Positions 16,022-24,056 of a DNA stretch of 64,000 nucleotides are shown here, in pieces (position 1 is the stretch's first letter; every line of letters starts with the position of its first letter). The DNA comes from Pseudoglutamicibacter albus (GTDB taxonomy: Bacteria; Actinomycetota; Actinomycetes; Actinomycetales; Micrococcaceae). Made by a program: the position numbers and the translations under genes. The DNA lies in NCBI RefSeq assembly GCF_031458175.1, contig NZ_JAVDXX010000001.1, positions 1,922,001 through 1,986,000 on the forward strand, read 5' to 3'. The notes below the pieces were generated by a model that made no database searches, was not told the origin of the DNA, and saw nothing but the letters and a program-made list of their open reading frames with translations.

Positions 16022-16214
16022 CCCTCCCAGGCAGTCGGCGTGGCGATGACGGCCGGTGAGATCAGGGCACCATCGGCCCTGTACAACCACGTCAGGGGGA
16101 AGAAGGAGCTGCTGCAGCTGCTTCTTCCGTCATCCTCTAAGGCCCGAGGCGCCGTGCCCGGCAAGCACCGCAGGCACGGTGGGCAGGGCGGGCACGGCAA
16201 GCACCGCAGGCACG
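16022..16214 (+). pseudogene. Possible decayed TetR-type HTH fragment plus 20-bp direct repeat
   Basis: Between the terminator and the MaoC stop (415 bases) no intact gene is seen. Frame 16022 reads AGEIRAPSALYNHVRGKKELL, a good match to the TetR recognition helix (normally ...APALYRHVRGKEEL...), but no start, no upstream helix and no ligand domain follow. Just after it CGGCAAGCACCGCAGGCACG occurs twice (16159-16178 and 16195-16214), and a GGTCGGCCG/CGGCCGACC hairpin lies near 16265-16292. It is read as a regulator remnant, with modest confidence. Confidence 0.35.
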
Positions 16215-16321
16215 ACGGAGGCCCCGCTCCCCCACATAGGGGAACGGGACCTCTATACGCCGAAGGTCGGCCGCCACATCGACGGCCGACCTCACGGCAC
16301 GACGCTGATCAACAGCAGAGA

Positions 16322-16792
16322 TCAGCGGTAGAAGCGGGCCAGGAATACGGCCACGACGGCCGGGCGTTCCTCGCCCTCGATCTCGAAGGTGGCCTCAACC
16401 ACCAGGTGCAGGCCATCGCCCTTGACCTCCTGGACGTCGGCGAGCTTCATAACTGCACGGACGCGGGAGCCGACCTTCACCGGGGAGGTGAAGCGGACCT
16501 TGTCCAGGCCGTAGTTGACCTTGGTCTTCACGTCGGAGACATCGAACAGCTCACCCCAGAACGGAATGATCAAGGACAAGGTGAGGAAGCCGTGGGCGAT
16601 CGGGGCGCCGAAAGGGCCGTCCTTGGCGCGTTCAGGGTCCACGTGGATCCACTGGTGGTCATCAGTTGCGTCGGCGAAGGTGTTCACCATCTCCTGGGTG
16701 ATCTCGCGCCACTCGGTGGCGCCCAGCTCGGTGCCTGCCATGGTCTTGACGGCGTCGAAGTCGACGACGGTGCGGGCGGTGGTCTCAGTCAT
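16322..16792 (-). CDS. couM: MaoC-family enoyl-CoA hydratase
   Basis: 156 aa hot-dog fold. It hydrates the double bond of an enoyl-CoA such as p-coumaroyl-CoA. The MaoC/R-hydratase signature is complete: FADATDDHQWIHVD with catalytic Asp and His, then GPFGAPIAHGFLTLSL. The length equals that of single-domain MaoC hydratases. It is the last of four minus-strand genes (SDR, amidohydrolase, acyl-CoA dehydrogenase, MaoC), 73 bases after the acyl-CoA dehydrogenase. In the Rhodococcus cou pathway a MaoC protein has this step, which supports the symbol by analogy. Confidence 0.8.
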   Translation of the reverse strand: MTETTARTVVDFDAVKTMAGTELGATEWREITQEMVNTFADATDDHQWIHVDPERAKDGPFGAPIAHGFLTLSLIIPFWGELFDVSDVKTKVNYGLDKVRFTSPVKVGSRVRAVMKLADVQEVKGDGLHLVVEATFEIEGEERPAVVAVFLARFYR

Positions 16793-16865
16793 GATGCGGT
16801 CCTCTCGGGGAAGGGGTGGAAAGGGTGGTTAGATCGGTGGGCCAGCGTCCCGCTGGCCTGGTGAA

Positions 16866-18062
16866 TCAGACGAAGGCGCTGACGCCGGTGACGGCGCGGC
16901 CCACGATCAGCGCGTTGATCTCGTGGGTGCCTTCGTAGGAGTAGACGGCTTCGGCGTCCGCATGGAAGCGGGCCACGTCGGTGTCCAGGGTGATTCCGTT
17001 GCCGCCGCAGACCTCGCGGGCCAGGGCCACGGTCTCGCGCAGACGCAGGGAGGTCATCATCTTGGCTAGGGCGGAGTTCTCGTCCTTGTAGATCCCCTGC
17101 TCCTCTTGCTCCGTGAGCTGGACCATCAGGCCCAGCGAGGATGTCAGGTTGCCGAGCATGATGGCCAGCTTCTCCTGGATGAGCTGGAATCCGGCCAACG
17201 GCTGGCCGAACTGCTGCCGCTCGCGGACATAACGCAGCGCGGCCTCATAGGCGCCCGCGGTGGCGCCCACGGCCATCCAGGCCACATCCGAACGCATGGC
17301 CCGCAGACAACGCGCCACATCCTTGAAAGAGTTGATCCCCTCCAGACGGGCCGAGGCGGGTACGCGTACGCCGCGGTACTCGATGTGGGCGTTCTGCATG
17401 ATGCGCAGGGAGGCCTTGTTCGGGATGATCGACATGCTCACCCCTTCGGCGTCCCGCGGAACCAGGAAGCACTTGACCTGGCCATCGGCGGTGTCGCGGG
17501 CGAAGGTCGCGACGACGTCCGAGATGGTCGCCCCGCCGATCCAGCGCTTGGCGCCGTCGATCACCCAGGTGTCCGTCTCCGGATCATAGGTCGCGGTCGT
17601 GGCGAGTCCGCCGGCCACATCGGAGCCGTGGTCGGGCTCGGTCAGCCCGAACACGCCAGTCAGCGAGTAGTCGAGGATCTTCGCATCCAGCTCCTTCGCC
17701 TGCTGTTCCCCGCCGCCCAGGGTGCAGGCCGTGCGGAACAGGCCGGCGTGCGCGTTATACAGGGTGCCGACGTTGATGTCGCAGCGGGCCAGCTCGAAGT
17801 TGCGGAACCCGGTCAGGATCCTACGGATGGGCTCTCCAGCTTCCTTGAGGGCTGGCGGGTCCATCAGCGGCAGCGCGCGGACGGCGTCCACCAGCTCCTG
17901 GGGAAGCTCCGCAGCGTCCCAGGCCGGGTTGACCAGCGGCTTCACCGTGGTCTCGAGCCGTTCCCGGAGGTCCAGGATGACGGCGCGCTCGGCCTCAGTC
18001 AGCCGCTCGGCGTAGCCATAGAAGTCGGATGGGATGATGCTTCCGGTCACTGGTTCAGCCAT
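16866..18062 (-). CDS. Acyl-CoA dehydrogenase (glutaryl-CoA dehydrogenase-like)
   Basis: 398 aa FAD enzyme. It introduces a 2,3 double bond in an acyl-CoA, here probably a dihydrocinnamoyl-CoA (phloretate-type side chain) so that saturated phenylpropanoids can join the route. Motifs are FGLTEPDHGSD (FAD), WIGGATISDV, the RQQFGQPLAGFQ arm and the catalytic Glu in YSYEGTHEINALIVGRA. It ends 73 bases from MaoC and starts 1 base after the amidohydrolase stop, so it is tightly co-transcribed. The C-terminal half resembles glutaryl-CoA dehydrogenase, but there is no glutarate context. Confidence 0.85.
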   Translation of the reverse strand: MAEPVTGSIIPSDFYGYAERLTEAERAVILDLRERLETTVKPLVNPAWDAAELPQELVDAVRALPLMDPPALKEAGEPIRRILTGFRNFELARCDINVGTLYNAHAGLFRTACTLGGGEQQAKELDAKILDYSLTGVFGLTEPDHGSDVAGGLATTATYDPETDTWVIDGAKRWIGGATISDVVATFARDTADGQVKCFLVPRDAEGVSMSIIPNKASLRIMQNAHIEYRGVRVPASARLEGINSFKDVARCLRAMRSDVAWMAVGATAGAYEAALRYVRERQQFGQPLAGFQLIQEKLAIMLGNLTSSLGLMVQLTEQEEQGIYKDENSALAKMMTSLRLRETVALAREVCGGNGITLDTDVARFHADAEAVYSYEGTHEINALIVGRAVTGVSAFV

Positions 18063-18063
18063 C

Positions 18064-19074
18064 TCAGTCCTCCTTCGTCTCGGTCGCGGCCCCGCGGTCC
18101 AGACCCAGTAGGCGCACCGCGTTGTCCTTGAGGATCCAAGGCCGAACCTCGTCCTTGAGCGGCAGCTCCGCGAAGGCGGCCAGCCACTTGTCCGGGGTGA
18201 TCAGCGGGAAGTCGGTTCCGAAGAGCACCTTGCGAGCCAGTACGTTATTCGACTGGCGGACCAGGGACTCCGGGAAGTACTTCGGGGACCAGCCGGAGAG
18301 GTCGATGTGCACGTTGGCCTTGTGGGTCGCGATCGAGTTCGCCTCATCCTGCCAAGGCACCGAGGGGTGGGCCATGATGATCTGCAGGTCTGGGAAGTCG
18401 GCGGCGACGTCGTCCAGCAGCAGCGGATTGGAGTACTTCAGCTTGATGCCGCGCCCGCCGGGCAGGCCTGCGCCCATGCCGTTCTGCCCGGTGTGGGAGA
18501 CCATGGGCAACCCCAGCTCCTGGAGCCGCTCCCAGAGCGGGTAGTACTCACGGTCCGAGGGGTCGAAGCCCTGCACAGACGGGTGGAACTTGAAGCCGCG
18601 CACTCCGAGCTCCTCGGCCTGGCGGGTGGCCTCCGCCAACGCGTCCACCCCGGTGCGGGGATCCACGGAGCCGAACGGGATGAGGACGTCGTTGTTCCGG
18701 GCGCAGCCGGCCACGAGGTCATCGATGGAGTTCGGCTTGTGGCCAAACTGGGTGCGCGCGTCCACGGTGAAGACGACCGCGGCCATCCGGCGTTGGCGGT
18801 AGGTCTCCGCGATGGTGTCCACACTTGGGGTCCGCTCCGCGGACTTGAAGTACTTCGCGGAGGCCTCGAAGAAGTCCTCCGGAAGCGCCTTGTGGCCGCA
18901 CGAGTCCACCTCGAGGTGCACGTGCATGTCCACGGCCTCGATGGCCGAGGCGTCCACCCCCAGCTCGTAGCGGACTGGGGCGGGGCCGGGAGCAGAGGTT
19001 GAGGCGGGGGCAGGGGCGCCGCTGTCGTTCCCGTGGGCTGGCCCCTGCGGAGCCGTGTCCTGGGTTTCGGTCAT
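18064..19074 (-). CDS. couO: Amidohydrolase-family ketoacyl-CoA hydrolase
   Basis: 336 aa TIM-barrel metal hydrolase (amidohydrolase_2). By analogy with the rhodococcal 4-hydroxyphenyl-beta-ketoacyl-CoA hydrolase it would cut acetyl-CoA from the beta-ketoacyl-CoA to leave a hydroxybenzoate. Metal motifs are DMHVHLE near residue 49, FKFHPSVQGFDP, MVSHTGQNG, IMAHPSVPW and the terminal LFGTDFPLITPDKW. The first roughly 35 residues are a Pro/Ala-rich linker. It lies between SDR and acyl-CoA dehydrogenase with gaps of 1-11 bases. ACMSD-type decarboxylases share this fold; the surrounding CoA genes decide the call. Confidence 0.75.
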   Translation of the reverse strand: MTETQDTAPQGPAHGNDSGAPAPASTSAPGPAPVRYELGVDASAIEAVDMHVHLEVDSCGHKALPEDFFEASAKYFKSAERTPSVDTIAETYRQRRMAAVVFTVDARTQFGHKPNSIDDLVAGCARNNDVLIPFGSVDPRTGVDALAEATRQAEELGVRGFKFHPSVQGFDPSDREYYPLWERLQELGLPMVSHTGQNGMGAGLPGGRGIKLKYSNPLLLDDVAADFPDLQIIMAHPSVPWQDEANSIATHKANVHIDLSGWSPKYFPESLVRQSNNVLARKVLFGTDFPLITPDKWLAAFAELPLKDEVRPWILKDNAVRLLGLDRGAATETKED

Positions 19075-19085
19075 CGTGCTTGTCC

Positions 19086-20015
19086 TTAGTTCTTCTGCTC
19101 GGGCTCGAGCTCAGCAGGCAGCGGAGGCATCTTCTCGCCGACTTCCTGGAGGTTGCCCTTGACCAGCTCGGCGCCCTGGGTCTGCATGGTGGCGTAGTCC
19201 CAGCCGCCCTCGTGGTACTCGGTGGCCACTGGCTCTGGGTGGGACCAGACCTGCAGGCGATCGCCACCGACGCCAATGGCCTGGCCGGTGATGCCCTCGG
19301 CCTCCGGGGAGGAAAGGAAAGCGATCAGGCCGGCGACGTCGTCGGCGGTTCCGAAGCCGAGGTCATGGCGGAAGAAGGACGGCATGGCCTCGCCGCGCTC
19401 GTCCGCCTCGACGGCCTTCTGGAAGTAAGGGACGGTCTTGGTCATGGCGGTGGCCGCCACTGGGATGACGGCGTTGACCATCACTCCGGCCCGCTTCATC
19501 TCGAGGGCCCACGTGCGGACCATACCGACGATGCCCGCCTTGGCTGCGGCGTAGTTGGTCTGGCCGAAGTTGCCCCGCTGGCCGGTCGGCGAGCCGATGC
19601 AGACGATGCGGCCAGCCACGCCGTTCTCCTTGAAGTAGGCGTAGGCGGCGCGGACGCAGGTGAAGGTGCCCTTGAGGTGGACGCCGATGACCAGGTCGAA
19701 GTCCTCGTCAGTCATCTTCAGCAAGGACTTATCCCGCAGGATGCCGGCGTTATTCACCAGGATGTCCAGTCCACCGAAGGTGTCTACGGCGGTCTTGACC
19801 AGCTGGTCGGCGGCCTCGCTGGTGCCAACAGGGACCACGGCGGCCACGGCTTTGCCGCCGGCTTCGGTGATGGAGGCGACAGCAGCGTCCGCGGTCTCCT
19901 GGTTGACGTCGTTAATAACCACGGAGGCTCCCTGGCGGGCGAGCTCCTGGGCGTAGGCGAGGCCCAGGCCTGCGCCCGAGCCGGTGACGATGGCTACCTT
20001 GCCGTCGAGGGACAT
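19086..20015 (-). CDS. couN: SDR 3-hydroxyacyl-CoA dehydrogenase
   Basis: 309 aa NAD(P)-dependent short-chain dehydrogenase. It should oxidise the 3-hydroxyacyl-CoA from the MaoC step to the beta-ketoacyl-CoA. It shows TGSGAGLGLA (cofactor), NNAG, catalytic Ser in CIGSPTG and YAAAK. About 45 extra C-terminal residues follow the usual SDR end. ATG 20015 follows AAGGAG, better than the upstream in-frame start at 20126. First gene of the minus-strand operon, divergent from the MarR gene across a palindromic operator. Confidence 0.82.
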   Translation of the reverse strand: MSLDGKVAIVTGSGAGLGLAYAQELARQGASVVINDVNQETADAAVASITEAGGKAVAAVVPVGTSEAADQLVKTAVDTFGGLDILVNNAGILRDKSLLKMTDEDFDLVIGVHLKGTFTCVRAAYAYFKENGVAGRIVCIGSPTGQRGNFGQTNYAAAKAGIVGMVRTWALEMKRAGVMVNAVIPVAATAMTKTVPYFQKAVEADERGEAMPSFFRHDLGFGTADDVAGLIAFLSSPEAEGITGQAIGVGGDRLQVWSHPEPVATEYHEGGWDYATMQTQGAELVKGNLQEVGEKMPPLPAELEPEQKN

Positions 20016-20143
20016 GGGGTTCTCCTTCGGTGGTGACGTGCTAGATGTCTGTTCTGGTCTGAGAGCCTGCGTGCCGCCTCGCGGCGGATACTCTCGGATG
20101 GCCCTGGTGTGGCGTTCACCACACAAGAACCATGACAGTACAT

Positions 20144-20164
20144 ATAATTGAAATTGTCAATTAT
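20144..20164. promoter_or_regulatory. MarR-type operator ATAATTGA-N5-TCAATTAT
   Basis: A perfect 8+8 bp palindrome with a 5-base centre (AATTG) in the 257-base divergent gap between SDR and MarR genes. It is AT-rich in a GC-rich region, as MarR sites often are. It probably controls both directions, with a CoA thioester as inducer as for CouR. Confidence 0.75.
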
Positions 20165-20272
20165 TTTTCGAGGCTTGCATTTCGAGTACGATCCTCTGCA
20201 AGGGACAAGCCTCTATATGGGCAAGATCAGCCGGATCACTCCCTCGAGTACACGGACCAAGGAAGCAAGCAC

Positions 20273-20800
20273 ATGACGACCACAAAGGACACCTCCGGAG
20301 CCGCAGTGAACCCGGCCGAGGCCGCCCAGCGCTTCCCCGCCCCCTCCACAGCGCTTGCGGCCGAGCGTATGGCGGAGTTCACGTCGTCAGAGCTCGCCGG
20401 CCAGGTCCAGTTCCTGGCGGCCCGGCTGCGCAGCATCGGCCACAGCCACGCCAACCGCGTCCTGCAGGAGGAGATGGGATTGAAGGTCCGCCAGTACTCC
20501 GTGCTGGCCCTGGCCGCCGCGGACGTGAACCCGTCCCAGCGCGAACTCGGCGACTTCCTGAGCCTGGACCCAAGCCAGATAGTGAACCTGGTGGACTTCC
20601 TGGAGAAGCGGGGATGGGTCGAGCGCCAGGTGGATCCGCGTGACCGTCGTTCCCGGATCGTCATCGCCACACCGCAAGGGCAGGATGCCTACCGGAGGGC
20701 ACGCGCGCTGACCATGGCCTCCGACGACGTGGTGCTCGCCGCGCTCACCTCCGACGAGCGGCACGAGCTGAGCCGGCTGCTGGAGAAAGTCGCCTTCTAA
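20273..20800 (+). CDS. couR: MarR-family regulator of the hydroxycinnamate cluster
   Basis: 175 aa winged-helix dimer. Recognition is from LKVRQYSVLALAAAD, PSQRELGDFLSLDPSQIVNLVDFLEKRGWVERQVDPRDRRSRIV, of which RELGDFLSLDPSQIV and VDPRDRRSR are the hallmark HTH and wing. ATG 20273 is preceded by AAGGAAG; the long in-frame extension from 20132 crosses the operator and is rejected. It is divergent from the SDR-to-MaoC operon. CouR and PhdR, regulators of the analogous clusters, are also MarR proteins, which supports the assignment. Confidence 0.82.
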   Translation: MTTTKDTSGAAVNPAEAAQRFPAPSTALAAERMAEFTSSELAGQVQFLAARLRSIGHSHANRVLQEEMGLKVRQYSVLALAAADVNPSQRELGDFLSLDPSQIVNLVDFLEKRGWVERQVDPRDRRSRIVIATPQGQDAYRRARALTMASDDVVLAALTSDERHELSRLLEKVAF

Positions 20801-20812
20801 TCCCGCCTGAAA

Positions 20813-20896
20813 CGCCCCCGCGGCGCCTGCGATGCAGGGCGGGCATCCGTAGGCACGGGGCAAGCAGCCGCTGGCGCAGGGCGATTCTTTTTGTCG
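20813..20896 (+). terminator. Terminator-like sequence, homologue of the one at 12622
   Basis: It begins with the same 18 bases CGCCCCCGCGGCGCCTGC as 12624-12641 and ends GGGCGATTCTTTTTGTC, close to the earlier GGGCGATTTTTGTTGTC. The middle has expanded and is less well paired. It follows the MarR stop. Confidence 0.6.
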
Positions 20897-20925
20897 ATTT
20901 ATGACACAAACAGGCCTGCGGGCGG

Positions 20926-20953
20926 TTGACATGGCTCGGGGGCGGGCTATAAA
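20926..20953 (+). promoter_or_regulatory. Sigma70-type promoter TTGACA-N16-TATAAA
   Basis: -35 TTGACA at 20926-20931 and -10 TATAAA at 20948-20953, 16 bp apart, the best consensus promoter in the window. Predicted start is near 20960, a few bases before the SAM riboswitch. Confidence 0.8.
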
Positions 20954-20967
20954 AATGATGCTTGTAA

Positions 20968-21050
20968 CCCATCCAGAGCGACTGAGAGACCTGGCTCGTT
21001 GACGTCGCAGCAACCGGTTTGTACACGGTGCTCCCGCCAGGAACGATGGA
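20968..21050 (+). ncRNA. SAM riboswitch (S-box, SAM-I clan)
   Basis: P1 arms CCATC (20969-20973) and GATGG (21045-21049) enclose the conserved S-box core: CAGAG, TGAGAGACCTGGCTCG, then GACGTC and GCAGCAACC, then GGTGCTCCCGCCAGGAA. The GAGAGACCTGGC...GCAACC...GGTGC order is diagnostic of SAM-I family riboswitches. It sits between a strong promoter and the Shine-Dalgarno GAAAGGA of a sulfur-metabolism operon. High SAM (sulfur sufficiency) should switch the operon off; the GTG start 12 bases after P1 suggests control of translation initiation. Confidence 0.85.
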
Positions 21051-21061
21051 AAGGAATAACT

Positions 21062-22486
21062 GTGTCATCGTTGTCCACGCACACCCCTGCCCACCCTGCA
21101 GCAGTAGCCGATGCGGCCGGAACTGACGCTGGAACCCCGGCTGCTACTGGCGGCGCTAGCAACACCAGCACCACTGCTTCTTCGGCTGACTTGAGTTTCG
21201 CTGAAGGGCTTCGTTACGTCACCACCCAGGATGCTCCGGTCACCCCGTGGGAAGCCGGCCACAAGCCAAGCCTGGCTGAGCTGCGTGAGCATTTCGGGCC
21301 GATCTTTGACCGCATCGCGCTCGGCGCTTCGGAGCGGGAGGCGCATCGTGTTTTGCCGTTCGTTGAGATCGCGGAACTCAACCGGGCCGGCTTCACCGTA
21401 CTGCGGGTGCCTACCGAGTACGGCGGCCCGGGCGTGAGCTTCACCGACTGGGTGCAGTTGCTGATCGACCTGGCGGCAGCTGACCCGAACATCGCGCATC
21501 AATACCGTTCGCACGCAGGTTTCGCGGAGACGCTGCGCTACCAGAATGAGCAGACGCGCGAGTTCTGGTACGCGAAGGTCCTTGCTGGCGATACTGTGGG
21601 TAACGCGTCCACTGAGGTGAGCGGGAATACGTTGAATACGCTCAACACCACGTTGGCTGTGCAGGCGGACGGCACTGGGGTGCTCAACGGCGCTAAGTAT
21701 TACTGCACTGGCACCGCGTACGCGACGCATACCCGGGTTTCGGCCACGCTGCTTGATACGGATGGAACACCGACCGAGGGTCGACAGTTCGCTGTCGTTT
21801 CCACTCGGGCTCCGGGTGTTGAGCTTGAGGATGACTGGAATGGTTTCGGTCAGAGCCTCACCGGTACGGGAACCACGCGTTTCACCGATGTGCGTGTAGC
21901 GCCCGAGCACATTCTGAACCGTGTTCCCGGTAGCGCTGAGGCGCAGTTTGAGGCGCCGCTGTTCCAGATTGTTTTGCTCGCCGTGTTGGCGGGTATCGCC
22001 CGCAATGTTGTGAACGATGCGGCGGCTGGCGTGCACCGGCGGACGCGTTCGTTCAACACCGGTTTGGGTGTTCCGCACTCTGAGGATCCGCAGATTCTGG
22101 GAGTTGTGGGGCGGCTTTCGGCGCAGGCTTTCGTGGTGGAGTCAGCTGTGGTTGAGGCCGCGCGGCGGCTCGAGGCTGCCGAGGGTGTGCTCTCGCTCGA
22201 AGATCCAGATGCGCAGCGCTTGCTGACTGAGGCGGAGCTTGCTGTTGAGCGCGCGCACGTGACTGTACCGAGCATCGTGACCAGCATTTGCTCTGAACTG
22301 TTCCTCACGGGTGGCGCTTCGAACACGTCGCGGGAGAAGAACCTGGACCGGCATTGGCGCAATGCACAGACCGTCGCGACGCATAACCCGATTGTGTTCC
22401 GTGAGCGGATCATCGGCGACTACCTGGTCAACGGGACTGTCCCGGAGGGCCTCAACGCGATCGGTGAGGTGACCCGTGCTTCTTAA
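21062..22486 (+). CDS. sfnB: SfnB-like/DszC-like acyl-CoA dehydrogenase-family flavin monooxygenase
   Basis: 474 aa. The family (acyl-CoA dehydrogenase fold without CoA chemistry) works with reduced flavin on organosulfur compounds such as sulfones or thiophenes. An Ala/Thr-rich N-terminus of 40 residues is followed by VPTEYGGPGVSFTDW, ADPNIAHQYRSHAGF, NGAKYYCTGTAYATH and LTGGASNTSREKNLDRHWRNAQT. The usual ACAD catalytic Glu is not evident. GTG 21062 is chosen because GAAAGGA precedes it and the riboswitch occupies upstream sequence. It overlaps the LLM gene by 11 bases. Sulfur scavenging is supported by the riboswitch. Confidence 0.8.
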   Translation: MSSLSTHTPAHPAAVADAAGTDAGTPAATGGASNTSTTASSADLSFAEGLRYVTTQDAPVTPWEAGHKPSLAELREHFGPIFDRIALGASEREAHRVLPFVEIAELNRAGFTVLRVPTEYGGPGVSFTDWVQLLIDLAAADPNIAHQYRSHAGFAETLRYQNEQTREFWYAKVLAGDTVGNASTEVSGNTLNTLNTTLAVQADGTGVLNGAKYYCTGTAYATHTRVSATLLDTDGTPTEGRQFAVVSTRAPGVELEDDWNGFGQSLTGTGTTRFTDVRVAPEHILNRVPGSAEAQFEAPLFQIVLLAVLAGIARNVVNDAAAGVHRRTRSFNTGLGVPHSEDPQILGVVGRLSAQAFVVESAVVEAARRLEAAEGVLSLEDPDAQRLLTEAELAVERAHVTVPSIVTSICSELFLTGGASNTSREKNLDRHWRNAQTVATHNPIVFRERIIGDYLVNGTVPEGLNAIGEVTRAS

Positions 22487-23900
22487 CGCGTTTGAGATGG
22501 CCACGCCGGTGCATCAGTCCCCTGGTTTGTGGCGGCATCCGGAGTCTCGGGCGGCTAACTTTGATCAGTTGAGCTACTGGACCGACCTGGCTCAGACGTT
22601 GGATCGCGGCGGTTTCACGGCACTGTTTTTGGCAGATGTGTTGGGAACCTATGACGTGTACGGCGGAAGCGACGCGGTCTCGCATGAGCGCGGCGTGCAG
22701 GTTCCGTTGCTGGATCCGTTCGCTGCAGTGTCTGCAATGGCGGCGGTGACGCGCAGGCTCGGTTTCGGATTGACGGCTTCCTGCACGTATGAGGACCCGT
22801 TCCTGTTGGCGCGCCGGTTCGCGAGCCTGGACCACCTGACGGGTGGCCGGGTTGGCTGGAACATTGTGACCTCGTATCAGGATTCCGCTGCCCGGAACCT
22901 CGGTTTGGAGCGGCAGCTACCGCACGATGAGCGTTACGACCGCGCGGACGAGTACATGGATGTTATGTACAAGCTGTTCGAGGGCAGTTTCGCTCCGGGT
23001 TCGGTGCTCAAGGATGCCGATGCGGGTGTATTCGTGGATCCGGCGGGTGTTCGGAAGGCTGAGCATAAGGGCGAGTATTTCTCGGTTGATGGTGCGTTGT
23101 TGACGCATCCGGGGCCGCAGCGGACGCCGTTCTTGTTCCAGGCGGGTGCCTCGGCGCGGGGCTTGCGTTTTGGTGCCGAGAACGCTGAGGCCGTGTTCAT
23201 GATCGGTTCTGAGCCAAGTGTCGTGCGCGGTTATATTGACCGCTTACATGAGGCGCTTGAGGTCGCGGGCCGGCCCGCCGATGCGGTGCGCACGTTCGCG
23301 ATGGCCACCGTGGTGACGGGCGCGGACGACGAGGAGGCGCAGCGCCGCTTCGAGTCCTATCAGCAGTATGTCGACGTCGAGGGGGCTTTGGCTCTGTTCG
23401 CGGGCTGGACCGGCGTTGACTTGGCCGGACTGGATCCCGATGCTCCGTTGGCTGAGGTTGAGACGGAAGCGAACCAGTCCGCCCTGCGTTCGGTGACCTC
23501 TGGCGACACAGCGCGCGAGTGGACCGTGCGCGACATTGCCGCGTTCGTGACGTTGGGTGGCCGCGGCCCTGTGATTGTGGGTGGCCCCGAGAGCGTTGCG
23601 GATCAGTTGGAGGGGTGGCAAGCGGCTTCCGGTGTGGATGGCTTCAACGTGTGCAGTGGCGTGCGGCCGGCTGATCTTGAACGGTTCGCTGAATACGTGA
23701 GCCCCGAGCTGAGGCGCCGTGGTCTGTTGGCTGATGCGGGCGAGGCCGCCGATGCCGGTGCCGGAGCGGCCGATGCTGCTGCCGGAGCGGCGGCAGAGCC
23801 CGTGACGTTGCGTGCCTCGGTGACGGGGCAGGATTGGTTGCCTGATTCGCATCGTGGTTCCTGCTTCCGCACTGGCGCTTCGGCGGGAGCTGGCTGCTAA
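22476..23900 (+). CDS. LLM-class flavin-dependent monooxygenase (NtaA/DszA/SnaA type)
   Basis: 474 aa. TIM-barrel FMNH2-dependent monooxygenase likely to act on a sulfone, sulfonate or related compound. Markers are LSYWTDLAQTLDRGGFTALFLAD (from which the GFTALFLADVLGTYDVY stretch is typical), DPFAAVSAMAAVT, DHLTGGRVGWNIVTSYQDSAARN and LFQAGASARGLRFGA. The Ala/Gly-rich tail is unusual. GTG start overlapping the previous gene by 11 bases shows coupling. A dedicated flavin reductase is not seen nearby, so reduced flavin must come from elsewhere. Confidence 0.84.
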   Translation: MLLNAFEMATPVHQSPGLWRHPESRAANFDQLSYWTDLAQTLDRGGFTALFLADVLGTYDVYGGSDAVSHERGVQVPLLDPFAAVSAMAAVTRRLGFGLTASCTYEDPFLLARRFASLDHLTGGRVGWNIVTSYQDSAARNLGLERQLPHDERYDRADEYMDVMYKLFEGSFAPGSVLKDADAGVFVDPAGVRKAEHKGEYFSVDGALLTHPGPQRTPFLFQAGASARGLRFGAENAEAVFMIGSEPSVVRGYIDRLHEALEVAGRPADAVRTFAMATVVTGADDEEAQRRFESYQQYVDVEGALALFAGWTGVDLAGLDPDAPLAEVETEANQSALRSVTSGDTAREWTVRDIAAFVTLGGRGPVIVGGPESVADQLEGWQAASGVDGFNVCSGVRPADLERFAEYVSPELRRRGLLADAGEAADAGAGAADAAAGAAAEPVTLRASVTGQDWLPDSHRGSCFRTGASAGAGC

Positions 23901-24056
23901 GCATTTCCCCACCGTCCGTGCATAGCCGGCGGGCGGGTGCCGTGGGACGCCCTACGGTGCCTGCTGCCGCATCGTAATTCTGCAGCCGCGGATTGTGATG
24001 ACGTGTTGTGACGGTTGCCGGCTTGCGCGGCGCGGGAAGGGCGATAACGTTACGGA

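Noticed and set aside
21062-22486. Ordinary acyl-CoA dehydrogenase of beta-oxidation
   Set aside because: No catalytic Glu motif seen; SfnB/DszC-like sequence, LLM partner and SAM riboswitch point to sulfur metabolism.
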